From positions 321,726,013-321,790,012 of the forward strand of contig CM060964.1 in assembly GCA_030765045.1 (NCBI GenBank): a stretch of 64,000 bases of DNA. The letters run 5' to 3'. A model generated the notes under the pieces. The model did not search any database and was not told the origin of the DNA. It was given only the letters and a program-made list of their open reading frames with translations. Below are positions 32,448-42,627 of this stretch, one piece after another; positions within the stretch are counted from its first letter, which is position 1; each line of letters begins with the position of its first letter. The translations under genes were made by a program, and so were the position numbers. This stretch comes from Tenodera sinensis. Its lineage: Eukaryota > Arthropoda > Insecta > Mantodea > Mantidae.

Positions 32448-32453
32448 ATGATT

Positions 32454-32775
32454 ATATTGTTGCTTATTTCCTTGTAGGTGCAAGGGGAATATTAGAATAC
32501 AGTAGAATTTGAGCAATAGTCAGATCTTTTAAAGCTTTGAGATCCTGCTCTCTTTGCACGCTTAACATAAAAAATCTGATCTCTACTCTTGTACTAACCA
32601 TTCTTACACACTCTTATTCCTATATCTTCTTCGTGTTAGTTAAGATAAACATTCGTACAAATTATCTTATTGCTTATTTCCTTGTAGGTGCAAGGGGAAT
32701 GTTAGAATACAGTAGGCTTTGTGCGGTAGTCTAATGTTTGAGATTCTGTTGTCTTTGCACACTTAACATATAACA
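32454..32775 (+). repeat. Direct repeat pair of about 110 bp
   Basis: 32454-32570 and 32666-32775 share TTGCTTATTTCCTTGTAGGT, GCAAGGGGAAT and a TCTTTGCACNCTTAACATA ending. They lie next to the tandem units at 32779-33922 and may be part of a larger repeat. Confidence 0.65.
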
Positions 32776-32778
32776 AAA

Positions 32779-33922
32779 TGAACAACGATGATCCATTTCA
32801 CGAAAGTTCTAAGTTTTCCGAAACTCACACACACAACAAGGAAATTTATTGCGACATAAATTGTGTATTTTAGCAAGATCTACATTTTTTGTATAGTATG
32901 ATTTGGTCTATCTCTTAACGGTTTACCAGTCATGCAAAAGTCGTCCAGAGCAAATACGACTACAGGGGCTATAGTCAGAAAATTCAAGATATAAATTTCA
33001 TTTCTCATAAAAATATCTCAAACATATGACATTTTAATCAAAATCGTTAGAGCTATTTTCAAGAAAATCAAAATTTTCGAAAAATTTTCCATGTAAAGGG
33101 TAGTTTAGGGTGGCGCTATTTTCTTCAAAATCGTCATGTCGCATCCTTGAAAGACATTAAACTCAAATATCAACTTCGGTTTTTAACCGAGTTTTCGTTT
33201 TTGAGCTATGCTGTCCACAGACTGACAAACTGACACACAGACACACACACGGACCTTTGTCTAAAAATGTTTTTTTTTTTTGGATTCAGGGGGTCTCAAA
33301 ACATATATTTCCGGTGATATCTCGACATTGAATATTTGGGTGGAATACAATACTTCCCCTACTTACCAATAGAGAAAGTAAAAAATGAATGATGTTCTAT
33401 TTCACAAAAATTTTAAGTTTTCCGAAACTGACACAAATATCAATGAATATCTCCGAAATGGTTCACTCTACAAAAAAATTTATTTAGACATAAATTTCTG
33501 TTTTAGCGAGATCTACATTTTTTTGTATAGTAAGATTTGGTATATCTCTCATGGTTTACGAGTTATTTAAGTCATCCAGAGTAAACAAGACTACATCGGC
33601 TATAGCCAGAAAATTCAAAATATACATTTTACTAATGATACAAACGTCTTAAACATATGAGATTTTAATCAAAATTGTTACAGCCATTTTCAAGAAAATC
33701 AAAATTTTCTGTGTAAAGGGTAGTTTAGCGTGGTGCTATTTTCTTCCAAGTCTTTGTGTCACATCCTTGAAAGACATTTAACCTAAATACCAACTTTGGT
33801 TTTTATTTTGTATGCTTTTCCTTTTGGATTCAGGGGCCTCAAAACATATTTCAGGTGAAATCTTGACATCAAATTTTTGGGTGGAATACAACACTTCCTC
33901 TACTTACCAGTAGAGAAAATAA
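32779..33922 (+). repeat. Two tandem units of a repeat of about 600 bp
   Basis: Unit 1 (32779-33384) and unit 2 (33385-33922) share most of their sequence, for example AAGTTTTCCGAAACT, GGGTAGTTTAG and TTGGGTGGAATACAA. Unit 2 lacks part of the CA/GA-rich section near 33230. There is no coding frame. Tandem duplication of a repeat or satellite-like monomer is likely. Confidence 0.75.
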
Positions 33923-33982
33923 AAATCTCTCAGCAAGGAGGGGGGTCATCGAGTGGAAAATTCCTCAGCAGTGAAAGGGTTA

Positions 33983-35625
33983 ACACATGCAATATGTTGT
34001 TGTTGTTGTTTTCTAGTGCCTTGCATCTGACAATGAAGCCATTAGCATTCGTGCTTTCCAATACTTTTGAAGTTCTGTAGTTTCTTCTGATCTTAATGCT
34101 TCACAGGTCTTCAAGTGGCATTCGTTCATTTCTGCTGGATCGTTACACAGGACACATATTGGTGAGGTTGAGATACCTATTCTGTAGAGATGACTTGCTA
34201 AGCAGTCGTGATTTATCAATAGTCGGAAGGCTGCAACCGCTGTTTTCCTTGGTCTCTTGGGGATTATATCTGGGTTGGAAAGTAGTGTAATCCATTTTTT
34301 ATCTTTGGCATTTGTTTCTATTTCTTGTAGGTATGAATGAGAAAATTTTTTAATGATCAAGCGTTTTATTGAGGAATATGAGAAATTGAATTTAGACTTC
34401 TGTTTTATTGTTGTGCCTTTCTTTGCAAGTGAGTCTGCAGCTTCGTTCCCCATGACTCCACAGTGTGCTGGAATCCATTGGAGATGAAGTCTTATTAACT
34501 TTTTGGAGTTGTGTTAACATTTTGTTGCATTCTCTAATTTTTGTTGACTTCTTTGTAGTATTTGAACATATTCCCTGAATTGCAGCTTTAGAATCTGAAA
34601 GAATTTCTGCCTTGTTAAATTTATTTAAGGGAAGATTTAATAATTGTCGGAGAGAAATGTGTATAGCCTCTATTTCTCCATCATAATTTGTTGTGTCTCT
34701 GCCAACAGAATGATAAAAGGAAAAATGTGAACACGTAACTCCAGCTCCAGTAAAGTTTTCCTTGGAGGATCCATCAGTATATATGTGCAGCCATTCTTCT
34801 GTGGGATACCTAGTATTGATTGTTTCCAGAGCTAGAAGTTTTTGTATTTCTTTTGGTGTGTCTGATTTACTTATTTCCTCTATTAATTCCAAACTGAAGG
34901 TAGGTTGCAATAATTCCAATGGACTTTCTCTTATAAGTAGATTTTCTCTGGTGTTAGGAATGTTCAATTTGGATTTAATCTGTGTTACCTTTTCTAGGAA
35001 ACTACTATGAGTTTTAAGGATTGAAGGGGGGAGGTTCTCTTCTGTCCATTTAGAGTTTGGCAGTCATAACATTTTCTCGTGTTGGAGCAATGCTTGTTCT
35101 TCTATTTTTGTTGTTATTGATGGGGTCCGTGTTAAGGCAAGCATGGCATCAATAGGTGTGGATTTAACTGCTCCAGTGAATAGGCGAAGAGCCTGATTTT
35201 GTATTTGTTCATATTTATTGATGTTAGCATTTGCTGTTATTATTAGAGCTTCAGAACAGTACAAGAGGTTTGGTTTAACATACATTTTGTATGTTAAGGA
35301 CTCACCTTGAGCAGCCCCATTTAGCACCAGCTAACCTTTTCAGGATTTGCAGTTTCTTTTCAACCTTTTCTGAGATGTTTGTTATATGTTTTTTCCAACT
35401 TAGCTTTCTGTCGAAAGTGATGCCTAAGTATTTGGCATCATCAACTGCTTTGAGTGGTTTTCCATTATAATTTATGTTAATATTAACTGGTTTGTATTTC
35501 AGTGTAAATAATTCATAATTTGTTTTTTCCACATTGATAGTCATGAGGTTTTTGGAGCTCCATACATGTACTTTGTTTAGGGCTGTTTCTATTCTGTCTT
35601 TAATTAATTCAGACACATGCAATAT
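33983..35625 (-). mobile_element. 5'-truncated LINE of the AAC-tailed RNase H family with 13-bp target duplication
   Basis: The element 33996-35612 is flanked by ACACATGCAATAT at 33983-33995 and 35613-35625. On the minus strand it encodes the RT C-terminal part (NAKYLG-type KYLGITFDRKLSWKKH), RNase H (YTDGSSKENFTGAG, ILSDSKAAI, GNEAADSLAKKG) and the terminal zinc motif (CVLCNDPAEMNECHLKTC). It ends in AACAACAACAAC. Frame breaks near 35300, 35050 and 34450 show decay. It is a subfamily distinct from the 17.4-kb copy. Confidence 0.9.
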
Positions 35626-35856
35626 ATATTGTCAAATTAGGATTGACACTTGTTAAGACACACAAGAGATATTTTTATTTGGGATTAGAATTATATGGTA
35701 AGAAAGCGCATTTAACAATCCCATTGGAAGGGTAGAATCAGACTGAAAAAATGTTATACCACACCCAGAATTGATTTATGAGCAAATTCTGTATGTGTTC
35801 TGCAACTTCTTTTTTTTTCACTTGTGCAGTGGATACTTAGCAAATAAATATTATAT

Positions 35857-36032
35857 AAGTGACTATTATGGCCGGGAGGGCTCGGGGCACTGACCACGTC
35901 CCACCCTCCAGTACTGCACCTCAACAATGATGCCTGTAGTGGGCAGAGGGGGGGGGGACGTAGCGGCTGGGCGGTAGCCCTTGGCCCTTCGTGGGCTGTC
36001 GTGCGGGGTTTACATTTACAAGTGACTATTAT
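35857..36032 (-). mobile_element. Short GC-rich retroposon with 13-bp target duplication
   Basis: 150 bp (35870-36019) of GC-rich sequence, unlike the AT-rich surroundings, are flanked by AAGTGACTATTAT at 35857-35869 and 36020-36032. It contains a G10 run and a CCCTTGGCCCTTCGTGGGC block. There is no tRNA head. It is probably a SINE or the 3' end of a LINE; the strand is a guess. Confidence 0.7.
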
Positions 36033-37504
36033 ATGTGCTAAAATGATTTAATGTGTTTGCAATGAAGTTAGTGTATAAACACTGTATTTCTAAAGAAAAA
36101 CTTTGGTTTTGTGGTTATCAGAATACACAAACTGTTGCAGGGCAAGAATGTCAAGTCTTTATTTGCAGATTACCCCATGGTGTCATGTTTTACATGTAAG
36201 TATAATTCTTACAGCCAAATTTAGCTTGTGTTAGGGTAGTGTGCCTATATGACCAAGGTGACAGGGTCCTGTGTCATAAAAATTTAGCCTGCGTTTAGGA
36301 TATTTATTACAAATACATTAATACATCATGTTAATGCTCATAATAGCCCTTTAAAATATTTATTTGTAAAATATTCACCACACAAAGTAAAACAGTTGCA
36401 GCACCCATACAGAGTTTGCTCATAAATCAAAATCGAAGCTTGACTGCCAAATAAAACTTTCAAAATCATAATCAGGGATAAAGTCTATCCATTGCACTAT
36501 ATTTCATTAATTTTCTACAGGGACTGATTTTATACATATTTACAGCAGCTGCTTTAACTGAGCTGCCATGGTAATATGCAGGCATGAAGTTTCCCTACTG
36601 ACATTTTTCCCAGTAAACAGAAGATCTCAAATTCACTTTGAGATGATATAGCCTGAAGCTGAAACCCACGCCTGTTAATTATACAGATGCACATAATAGC
36701 TATATAGTATTGAAAATATAATGTAGGCAGATATATGAAAGTTGGATTTTGGCAGAAAGAGGAAAGGTGGAACCAGCATACAGGAATGCTCCCAGGCAAG
36801 TATGGGGCAACAGGAAGTGCATCTACCTCTTAAAGAAAATTAATAAAAGGGCTGAAAAATCCAAGACAGCAATGCTTAGGCATATGTGCTTAATCATAAG
36901 CTAAATTTGGCCAAGTGGAAAAACCGAAGCTATCAATGAAGCTTTTGAGAGGCGGAGGAAAACACTTGTCCATGGGGTACAAAGACTTGAGTTCCAAGAT
37001 TGAAATCATGTGAGGTGCGCAAGTAACACAGACTGGCAGTAGGGCGTAACTATTGCACAAAACAGTAGCCAGGCAGATTTCCACTCATGTGTCAAAAGGG
37101 GGCATAGATAAATGTAACGTCAAGTGAAGCTAACCATATTCATTAAAAAGAAACAAACTAACACAGATTCAGTTCTGTACCTGAATTCTCCTCAGCTGGA
37201 CAACCCTGAGATAATGATCTCTTACCCACTGCAACCCACATCCTTCAAAGCATTTGTAAGGAGAACGACCTGTGTGAAAAGCTGGAGCAACCAAAGCACC
37301 CACACTTTGATGATTAAGAGTTCTCTTAGCAAGCCATGTGTAGGATAAGATGAAAAGGCAGAAAATTCAAAGCCATAGCCAAGCGCCTGCTTTGAAGTCC
37401 TGGATAAGCCCAGGAATTCAAAGTACTTACAACATTGTAAGTTGTCACTGGGCTATGTACTTGTGGGTTTACTGGAAAAATTGAGCCAGCTGGCAAATTT
37501 AATG
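36033..37504. other. No recognisable feature
   Basis: Intron-type sequence of the L19 locus; small frames without motifs. Confidence 0.45.
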
Positions 37505-37585
37505 TGCTGGCATGGTGGTTCAGTTGGTTTGAGAAACTGCATGGGGAGCGAAAGATCAATTATTCAAATCCTGCTATGGCAATTT
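37505..37585 (+). mobile_element. Degenerate tRNA-like SINE head
   Basis: GGCATGGTGGTTCAGTTGG (box A-like) is followed 40 bases later by TATTCAAATCCTGC (box B-like) and a closing TATGGCA that can pair with the start. It is too degenerate for a functional tRNA. Confidence 0.4.
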
Positions 37586-37825
37586 TTCAGCATTGTACCT
37601 TTCCATTAACAAAAGCTTTTAAGATACGACAGTTATTTGTTATTTGACATTGTCAGCAAGGATCTTTAAAATGCATAAGGTAATTAATTACAAGTAGCAT
37701 TAGGAGATATCGATTCAGAATTCACCTGAATTATACCATGGGAGCTGAAAATGCAAAACGCTGCTGTCTTAAAAATTCTGTGGATTTACTTTTAAAACAC
37801 CAGGAGAGAAATCTAATTAACTTAC

Positions 37826-37934
37826 CCTTTGCCTTCATGTAGAGTTGATGGTACAGATGACGATCAATTTTCTTTGCCTCTCTGTATTTCTTGAGTAGCC
37901 TTCTCAATACTCTCATGCAATTTATCCATAGTAC
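37826..37934 (-). pseudogene. RpL19: Ribosomal protein L19 pseudogene, exon with MRVLRRLLKKYR
   Basis: The 109-nt exon has an acceptor TTATAG (37940-37935) and a donor GTAAGTT (37825-37819). It encodes the highly conserved L19 segment MRVLRRLLKKYREAKK and HLYHQLYMKAKG. Just before it a Cys stands where L19 has Arg (TGC for CGC, a CpG-type change). An intron of only 76 bp separates it from the upstream exon. Its 3' phase fits the next exon, 8.7 kb away. Confidence 0.88.
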
Positions 37935-38010
37935 CTATAACATCCTCATGGTACTTAGTATCATGTGTTAAGAGCAAAGCACTATTTATCAAAATTTTAC
38001 ACAGCCTTAC

Positions 38011-38174
38011 CTTCTGAGGCATTCGAGCATTTGCTGTACCTTTCCTCTTGCCAAAGCCGCAATGTCTTCCTTTCCTTCTTGCCTCAGTATTCTTACGAAC
38101 ACGTGCTCTGGAGTGCACAGCAACAGGCTTCTTAATTATAAGACCATCCTTGATTAACTTGTGGATGTTTTGTC
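38011..38174 (-). pseudogene. RpL19: Ribosomal protein L19 pseudogene, exon with VAVHSRARVRKN
   Basis: The 164-nt exon has an acceptor CAAAAG (38180-38175) and a donor GTAAGG (38010-38005). It encodes KLIKDGLIIKKP, VAVHSRARVRKNTEARR and GKRKGTANARMPQK, essentially the L19 core that contacts 28S rRNA. One His replaces a conserved Arg in QNIRKL (CAC for CGC). The exon itself is open; the lesions lie in downstream exons. The upstream exons encoding the N-terminus were not found within the window. Confidence 0.9.
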
Positions 38175-38229
38175 CTTTTGGAGAAACAAAAGCACAATGA
38201 GTAAGCATAGATTTCCATGGCCAGAGTTG

Positions 38230-38432
38230 ATAATTCTAGAAGAAACTTCTGGGCTGATTTGCTTGGTCTGTAGGAGTAACTGGGTGCAGACGTTTTGTCC
38301 ACAACTGAACCTTCACTGAGAAGACCTCACCTGTGCCACCAATGATATCCACCGCAGTTGTGGACAAAATGTCTGGGCACAGTTACTCCAGCAGAGCATG
38401 GCAAATCAGCCCAGAAGTTTCTTCTAGAATTA
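38230..38432. repeat. Fold-back MITE, larger relative of the 23.35-kb hairpin
   Basis: The outer arms (TAATTCTAGAAGAAACTTCT and its complement) and inner arms (GTTTTGTCCACAACTG and its complement) make a long two-part hairpin. It shares GGGCTGATTTGC and GGAGTAACTGG with 23354-23454. It lies just upstream of an L19 pseudogene exon. Confidence 0.75.
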
Positions 38433-38950
38433 TGAAAACCACAATAATAAAATTGCATTCATTCCAGCATAGTTTATTAAATAGCACCCACAGGCACATA
38501 TGTTTACCTGTTTGCATCATTCTACTCCTGTAAACCTTCCATATAAAGTGCCTGATTTTTAAACTTTTGCTAACTTACAAACTGTGTTGTACAAATCCCT
38601 TCTACATTATTTTAACCTAATGGACTATATCATGGCAACTAATGAAAGTTTACAGCACCTGCTATACAATGAGCAAAGACTTGTTTTACTTTTTAAGCTA
38701 TGCTGCTGGTACAGCATCCTCAATGGTTCAATTGTGTATTCCACTGTATTGAACTGAATGAATAAATAAAATTGTGATGGAGTGAGATATAAATTCCTGT
38801 TGCAATATTGGGATCAAACCAGCTAACAGCAGGGGCTTATGGGTACATAGATGGTAGACAGCAGGGAAGGCAGAGGAGAGAATTGCTCACAGTAAAACAC
38901 AACCTATCAACTAACGTGGGTACAAGTGTTGCCAAGTTATCATCTTTACT
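38433..38950. other. No recognisable feature
   Basis: AT-rich noncoding sequence between a hairpin and the short LTR element. Confidence 0.5.
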
Positions 38951-38954
38951 ATAT

Positions 38955-39456
38955 TGTGACTTTTGGTGTGGGTGTGAAGTAAAGTAGACAGACGTAGTCG
39001 AGATAAAGTAACACTTTTATTTCCGTAAACAGTAACTTTGTACACTCGTTGCAACAACAAGAAAGTCTTTTTCGATTCTCCAACAGCACGGCTCCGAACT
39101 CGTAACACAAAGAACTGTCCCTTCTCCGTCGGCACAACGCTTCACATCGTCTGTCCGTCTCCGTCGGCACGACTACTCAACCTTCACATACTGACTGACT
39201 GTCTCCTGTCGCACTTTACCGCTATTTATATCTCCCAGGCACTATTCTGGAAGCTTCAGGAACGTTCACTTATTGCGGCGAGATACAAACCAGAGAAGAT
39301 TCTCGAAGTGTCTATCCTTTTCTCTCTTTCGGTAAGCGCCCCAACAATGCGGCCATGCTCTGTCTCTTTCCTTCGGCTCCTTTGCGATAGTGCCGACAAT
39401 AATGCGATGGGTGACACTGCTGTTGTCGGCAATTAGATGCGGCGAGCGCGGTGACA
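38955..39456 (-). repeat. 3' LTR of the short LTR element
   Basis: This matches 41129-41633 except for a few changes, such as a small indel at the outer end and one base near 39332. It includes a poly-T/TTTATTT region in which the antisense reads as a polyadenylation-like signal. Confidence 0.9.
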
Positions 39457-41053
39457 CTGCTCCCTCCTCAGAGTTGGTCGTCCCGACCAGCACTATCACT
39501 GCGGCATCTCCCTTGCGCCCCGGTGGACTAACCCATCGAACCTCTTCTCCAGGAGGCACGATCCTAGGTATCGCTGTTGGATAGTGTCCCTTGGTCCGGG
39601 TAGGACGATGTATGCCATCCTGCTTCGAAATTCTGCAACAGTACCGCCGGTCTTGACGGTCCCTCGTCCAGTTCCCTTTCTTCCTGGTGTGTTGACGGGC
39701 CATCCTGCGCACTTGGAAACGGCTCATTGGGTACCGTGTCCGCCGACCTCTCTGGCGCACCTTCGCAGCCACCTTGCTTCCGATGGGTCCGGCAACAAAC
39801 CCCACCACATCCGCGCGAGTCGCGTCCACCGCTGCACTCAAGTTCACTCGTGCTCGGCACGGCCTCTCCTGTATCCTGCCGTCCACGATGATGTCCACCA
39901 TTCTTCCGTTCATGGCACTATGCGTCAGGTGCTTGGATGGCTCCGACGGTCCTCCCATGTCACACGCCAAGTCGGTTCTCGCGTGTTGCTCGCCTGCTTG
40001 TGCGCTTCCCTGCTGATCGTCCTCCACGTCATATCCTGGTCGGTTACGTACCCGACACACTCCTCCAGGGGATCCTCGACGACGTCCCTGAACTGCCCCT
40101 TTGTCTTCCCCGAGACGTACACTTTCGTTATCTGAAACGGGCGCAACTGTCGCCTCGGCCACTAGGTGCTCCCTCCCCGGGTCTGTGCTATTCCGTCTGC
40201 CCCTGGCATCCAGTACTTTGACGCTCTCGTCAACTCTTACTACCAGGGCGCCAAGACGTTCCCCGTCGTCCTCCACGACGTCCACATGCTGGCAGAGGTC
40301 TTCCACCTTTTCGCCGAGTTCTTCCACGCCTTCCGTCACGCCAATCAGTTCGCCGAGTTGTTCCACGTCTTCCGTCATGCCAATCAGTTCGCCGAGTTGT
40401 TCCACGTCTTCCGTCACGCCAATCAGTTCGCCGAGTTGTTCCACGTCTTCCGTCACGCCAATCAGTTCGCCGAGTTGTTCCACGTCTTCCGTCACGCCAA
40501 TCAGTTCGCCGAGTTGTTTCACGTCTTCCCTCACATCATCTGGAACGGGCGCAACTGTCGCCTCGGCCATTAGGTGCTCCCTCCCCGGCTCCGCGCTATT
40601 CCGTCTGCCCCTGGCATCCAGTACTTTGACGCTCTCGTCAACTCTTACTACCAGGGCGCCAAGACGTTCCCCGTCGTCCTCCACGACGTCCACGTGCTGG
40701 CAGAGGTCTACCACCTTTTCGCCGAGTTCTTCCACGTCTTCCGTCACGCCAGTCAGTTCGCCATCAATTTTCGCCGATAGCTCCGTCTTCATCTCTTTCA
40801 GCTCGGCAGCGAGGTTGTTGTTTGACGTTTCCATTTTGGCAGCGAGGTTGTCGTTTGACGTTTCCATTTTGGCAGCGAGGTTGTCGTTCGCCGTCTTCAT
40901 CTCTTTCAGCTCGGCAGCGAGGTTGTCGTTTGCCGTCTTCATTTTGGCAGCGAGGTTGTCGTTTGCCGTCTTCATTTCAGCCATTACCGTCTTCATTTCG
41001 GCGAATAATTCTTTCATCATTGCCATCATCCTGGTTTCCAAATCTCCCTCCAT
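39266..41053 (-). CDS. Gag-like protein with coiled coil, internal repeats and dead protease-like end
   Basis: The likely start is ATG 41053, giving 596 codons that run into the 3' LTR. The N-terminus is a Met/Lys/Glu coiled coil with repeats of AKMKTANDNLA. The centre holds tandem 13-residue repeats (ELIGVTEDVEQLG) and a longer duplicated block (VDESVKVLDARGRRN twice). Near 39830 a segment DGRIQERPCRARVNLS sits where a retropepsin would have Asp-Thr-Gly, so the catalytic triplet is lost. The C-terminal third is Arg-rich and may be read out of frame from former pol. This looks like a gag kept for packaging, with pol deleted. Confidence 0.7.
   Translation of the reverse strand: MEGDLETRMMAMMKELFAEMKTVMAEMKTANDNLAAKMKTANDNLAAELKEMKTANDNLAAKMETSNDNLAAKMETSNNNLAAELKEMKTELSAKIDGELTGVTEDVEELGEKVVDLCQHVDVVEDDGERLGALVVRVDESVKVLDARGRRNSAEPGREHLMAEATVAPVPDDVREDVKQLGELIGVTEDVEQLGELIGVTEDVEQLGELIGVTEDVEQLGELIGMTEDVEQLGELIGVTEGVEELGEKVEDLCQHVDVVEDDGERLGALVVRVDESVKVLDARGRRNSTDPGREHLVAEATVAPVSDNESVRLGEDKGAVQGRRRGSPGGVCRVRNRPGYDVEDDQQGSAQAGEQHARTDLACDMGGPSEPSKHLTHSAMNGRMVDIIVDGRIQERPCRARVNLSAAVDATRADVVGFVAGPIGSKVAAKVRQRGRRTRYPMSRFQVRRMARQHTRKKGNWTRDRQDRRYCCRISKQDGIHRPTRTKGHYPTAIPRIVPPGEEVRWVSPPGRKGDAAVIVLVGTTNSEEGAVSPRSPHLIADNSSVTHRIIVGTIAKEPKERDRAWPHCWGAYRKREKDRHFENLLWFVSRRNK
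39457..39470 (-). other. Polypurine tract of the short LTR element
   Basis: In sense orientation TGAGGAGGGAGCAG directly precedes the 3' LTR. Confidence 0.7.
40140..40750 (-). repeat. Nested tandem and duplicated blocks inside the gag-like ORF
   Basis: About five 39-bp units lie at roughly 40330-40535 and encode 13-residue repeats. A block of about 190 bp at 40140-40330 recurs at 40548-40750, both encoding LCQHVDVVEDDGERLGALVV. Unit length is a multiple of three, so the frame is kept. Confidence 0.85.
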
Positions 41054-41111
41054 CTTGGTTCTAATGTTGCACTTCTGACGATGTAATGAAACTAGAAGTA
41101 ATTCGACGAAT

Positions 41112-41127
41112 CCCACTTCTGACACCA
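41112..41127 (-). other. tRNA-Leu-type primer-binding site
   Basis: In sense orientation TGGTGTCAGAAGTGGG lies one base after the 5' LTR. This is the standard complement of a tRNA-Leu 3' end used by many LTR elements. A related site occurs at 52559. Confidence 0.85.
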
Positions 41128-41128
41128 G

Positions 41129-41633
41129 TGTGACTTTTTGGTTGTTGGGTGTGAAGTAAAGTAGACAGACGTAGTCGAGATAAAGTAACACTTTTATTTC
41201 CGTAAACAGTAACTTTGTACACTCGTTGCAACAACAAGAAAGTCTTTTTCGATTCTCCAACAGCACGGCTCCGAACTCGTAACACAAAGAACTGTCCCTT
41301 CTCCGTCGGCACAACGCTTCACATCGTCTGTCCGTCTCCGTCGGCACGACTACTCAACCTTCACATACTGACTGACTGTCTCCTGTCGCACTTTACCGCT
41401 ATTTATATCTCCCAGGCACTATTCTGGAAGCTTCAGGAACGTTCACTTATTGCGGCGAGATACAAACCAGAGAAGATTCTCGAAGTGTCTATCCTTTTCT
41501 CTCTTTCGGCAAGCGCCCCAACAATGCGGCCATGCTCTGTCTCTTTCCTTCGGCTCCTTTGCGATAGTGCCGACAATAATGCGATGGGTGACACTGCTGT
41601 TGTCGGCAATTAGATGCGGCGAGCGCGGTGACA
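41129..41633 (-). repeat. 5' LTR of the short LTR element
   Basis: This is the partner of 38955-39456. Frames such as 41215-41613 repeat those in the other LTR and are not genes. Confidence 0.9.
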
Positions 41634-41637
41634 ATAT

Positions 41638-42627
41638 CTACCACATACCTACTATACTCAGCAAGTATTGTATTCCAGCCAAAAATTTTATAACAAGCTT
41701 TCAAGAAAATACACATTTTGGGGCTCTCTGAGTCCAAAAAAATATCTTTTTTTCCTTGAGAAAGGTCTGAGCAAGATATTGCTGCAAGAAATGTGAAATG
41801 TACTATTGTTTAGAGCATGCCGAACCGGTTTGCAAGAAGTGTGCTGAGAATTTGCAGTGAAAACTCATAAGTATATTACAGATACACGCACATACAATTT
41901 AGTTTAAATAACTGATTAATTGTAATTTCATAAAAGCTGATGATGTTTATTGTTAATTTTATGTTCAAAAATAAGAATAATTACCCTTTCACATTTTATA
42001 CATTCTCAGTATTAGTTTATTTTCCGCAAGTTACATAACTTACGTTTTTGAAATGTAGTATGATGTATTGTAATACTTTGAAAATAAAATTTGGTATATA
42101 AAAATAACATAATTGAAACACAATAAAATAAAAATATTTAACATTTAGGAGGAATTTCAGACAGCACAAAGGCAGATATATACGTGGTATCTCTCAAGAC
42201 ATTTTGCGCCCGAACACGCAACAATAGGTATTGCGCCTGAGGTAAGGTTAAAAGCATTTTACACCTAATTGCTAGGTATTACACCACCATTACTTGGAAA
42301 TATCAATGTTACACACACATATACTGAGTAGAAATTATGCAAATGTATAATTGCCTCTGTCAAAGATCATTTTGCAACGAAAAACTTACCAACATGCAAC
42401 ATCTCTTAGGCTTCCAGAACGCCAAACATTCCGATTTTCATTACACAACTTCAGTACTCTTTATCTTTTTTATTAATGATAATAGTAGTTACTTATTTAG
42501 AAGGATTACTTTGATAAATCCAGAATCTGTATTTGTTACTTCCCGAGAGGCACGGCTGTGGGCACGGCACAGACTACCAGGATGCACGGTCCAAGTTCCT
42601 TTACGTCGAATATTTGATTTCCTTGGA
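41638..42627. other. No recognisable feature
   Basis: AT-rich noncoding DNA; a short frame at 42337-42636 has no motif. Confidence 0.5.

Larger units (their letters stand above)
38951..41637 (-). mobile_element. Short non-autonomous LTR element with gag-like ORF
   Basis: The 2,679-bp element (38955-41633) has LTRs of 502 and 505 bp (38955-39456 and 41129-41633), nearly identical, with TG/CA ends and a four-base target duplication ATAT (38951-38954 and 41634-41637). A tRNA-Leu-type primer site and a purine tract are present. The interior holds one long gag-like frame with a damaged protease end; reverse transcriptase and integrase are absent. It must depend on another element for mobility. 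High LTR identity indicates recent movement. Confidence 0.92.

Noticed and set aside
40330..40535. CRISPR-like array
   Set aside because: Units are contiguous 39-bp coding repeats without unique spacers, in an animal LTR element.
39584..41064. Plus-strand frames of up to 325 codons in the short LTR element
   Set aside because: They mirror the gag-like frame on the minus strand; the repeated Ser-Cys-Ser-Thr composition is the antisense of the 39-bp repeats.
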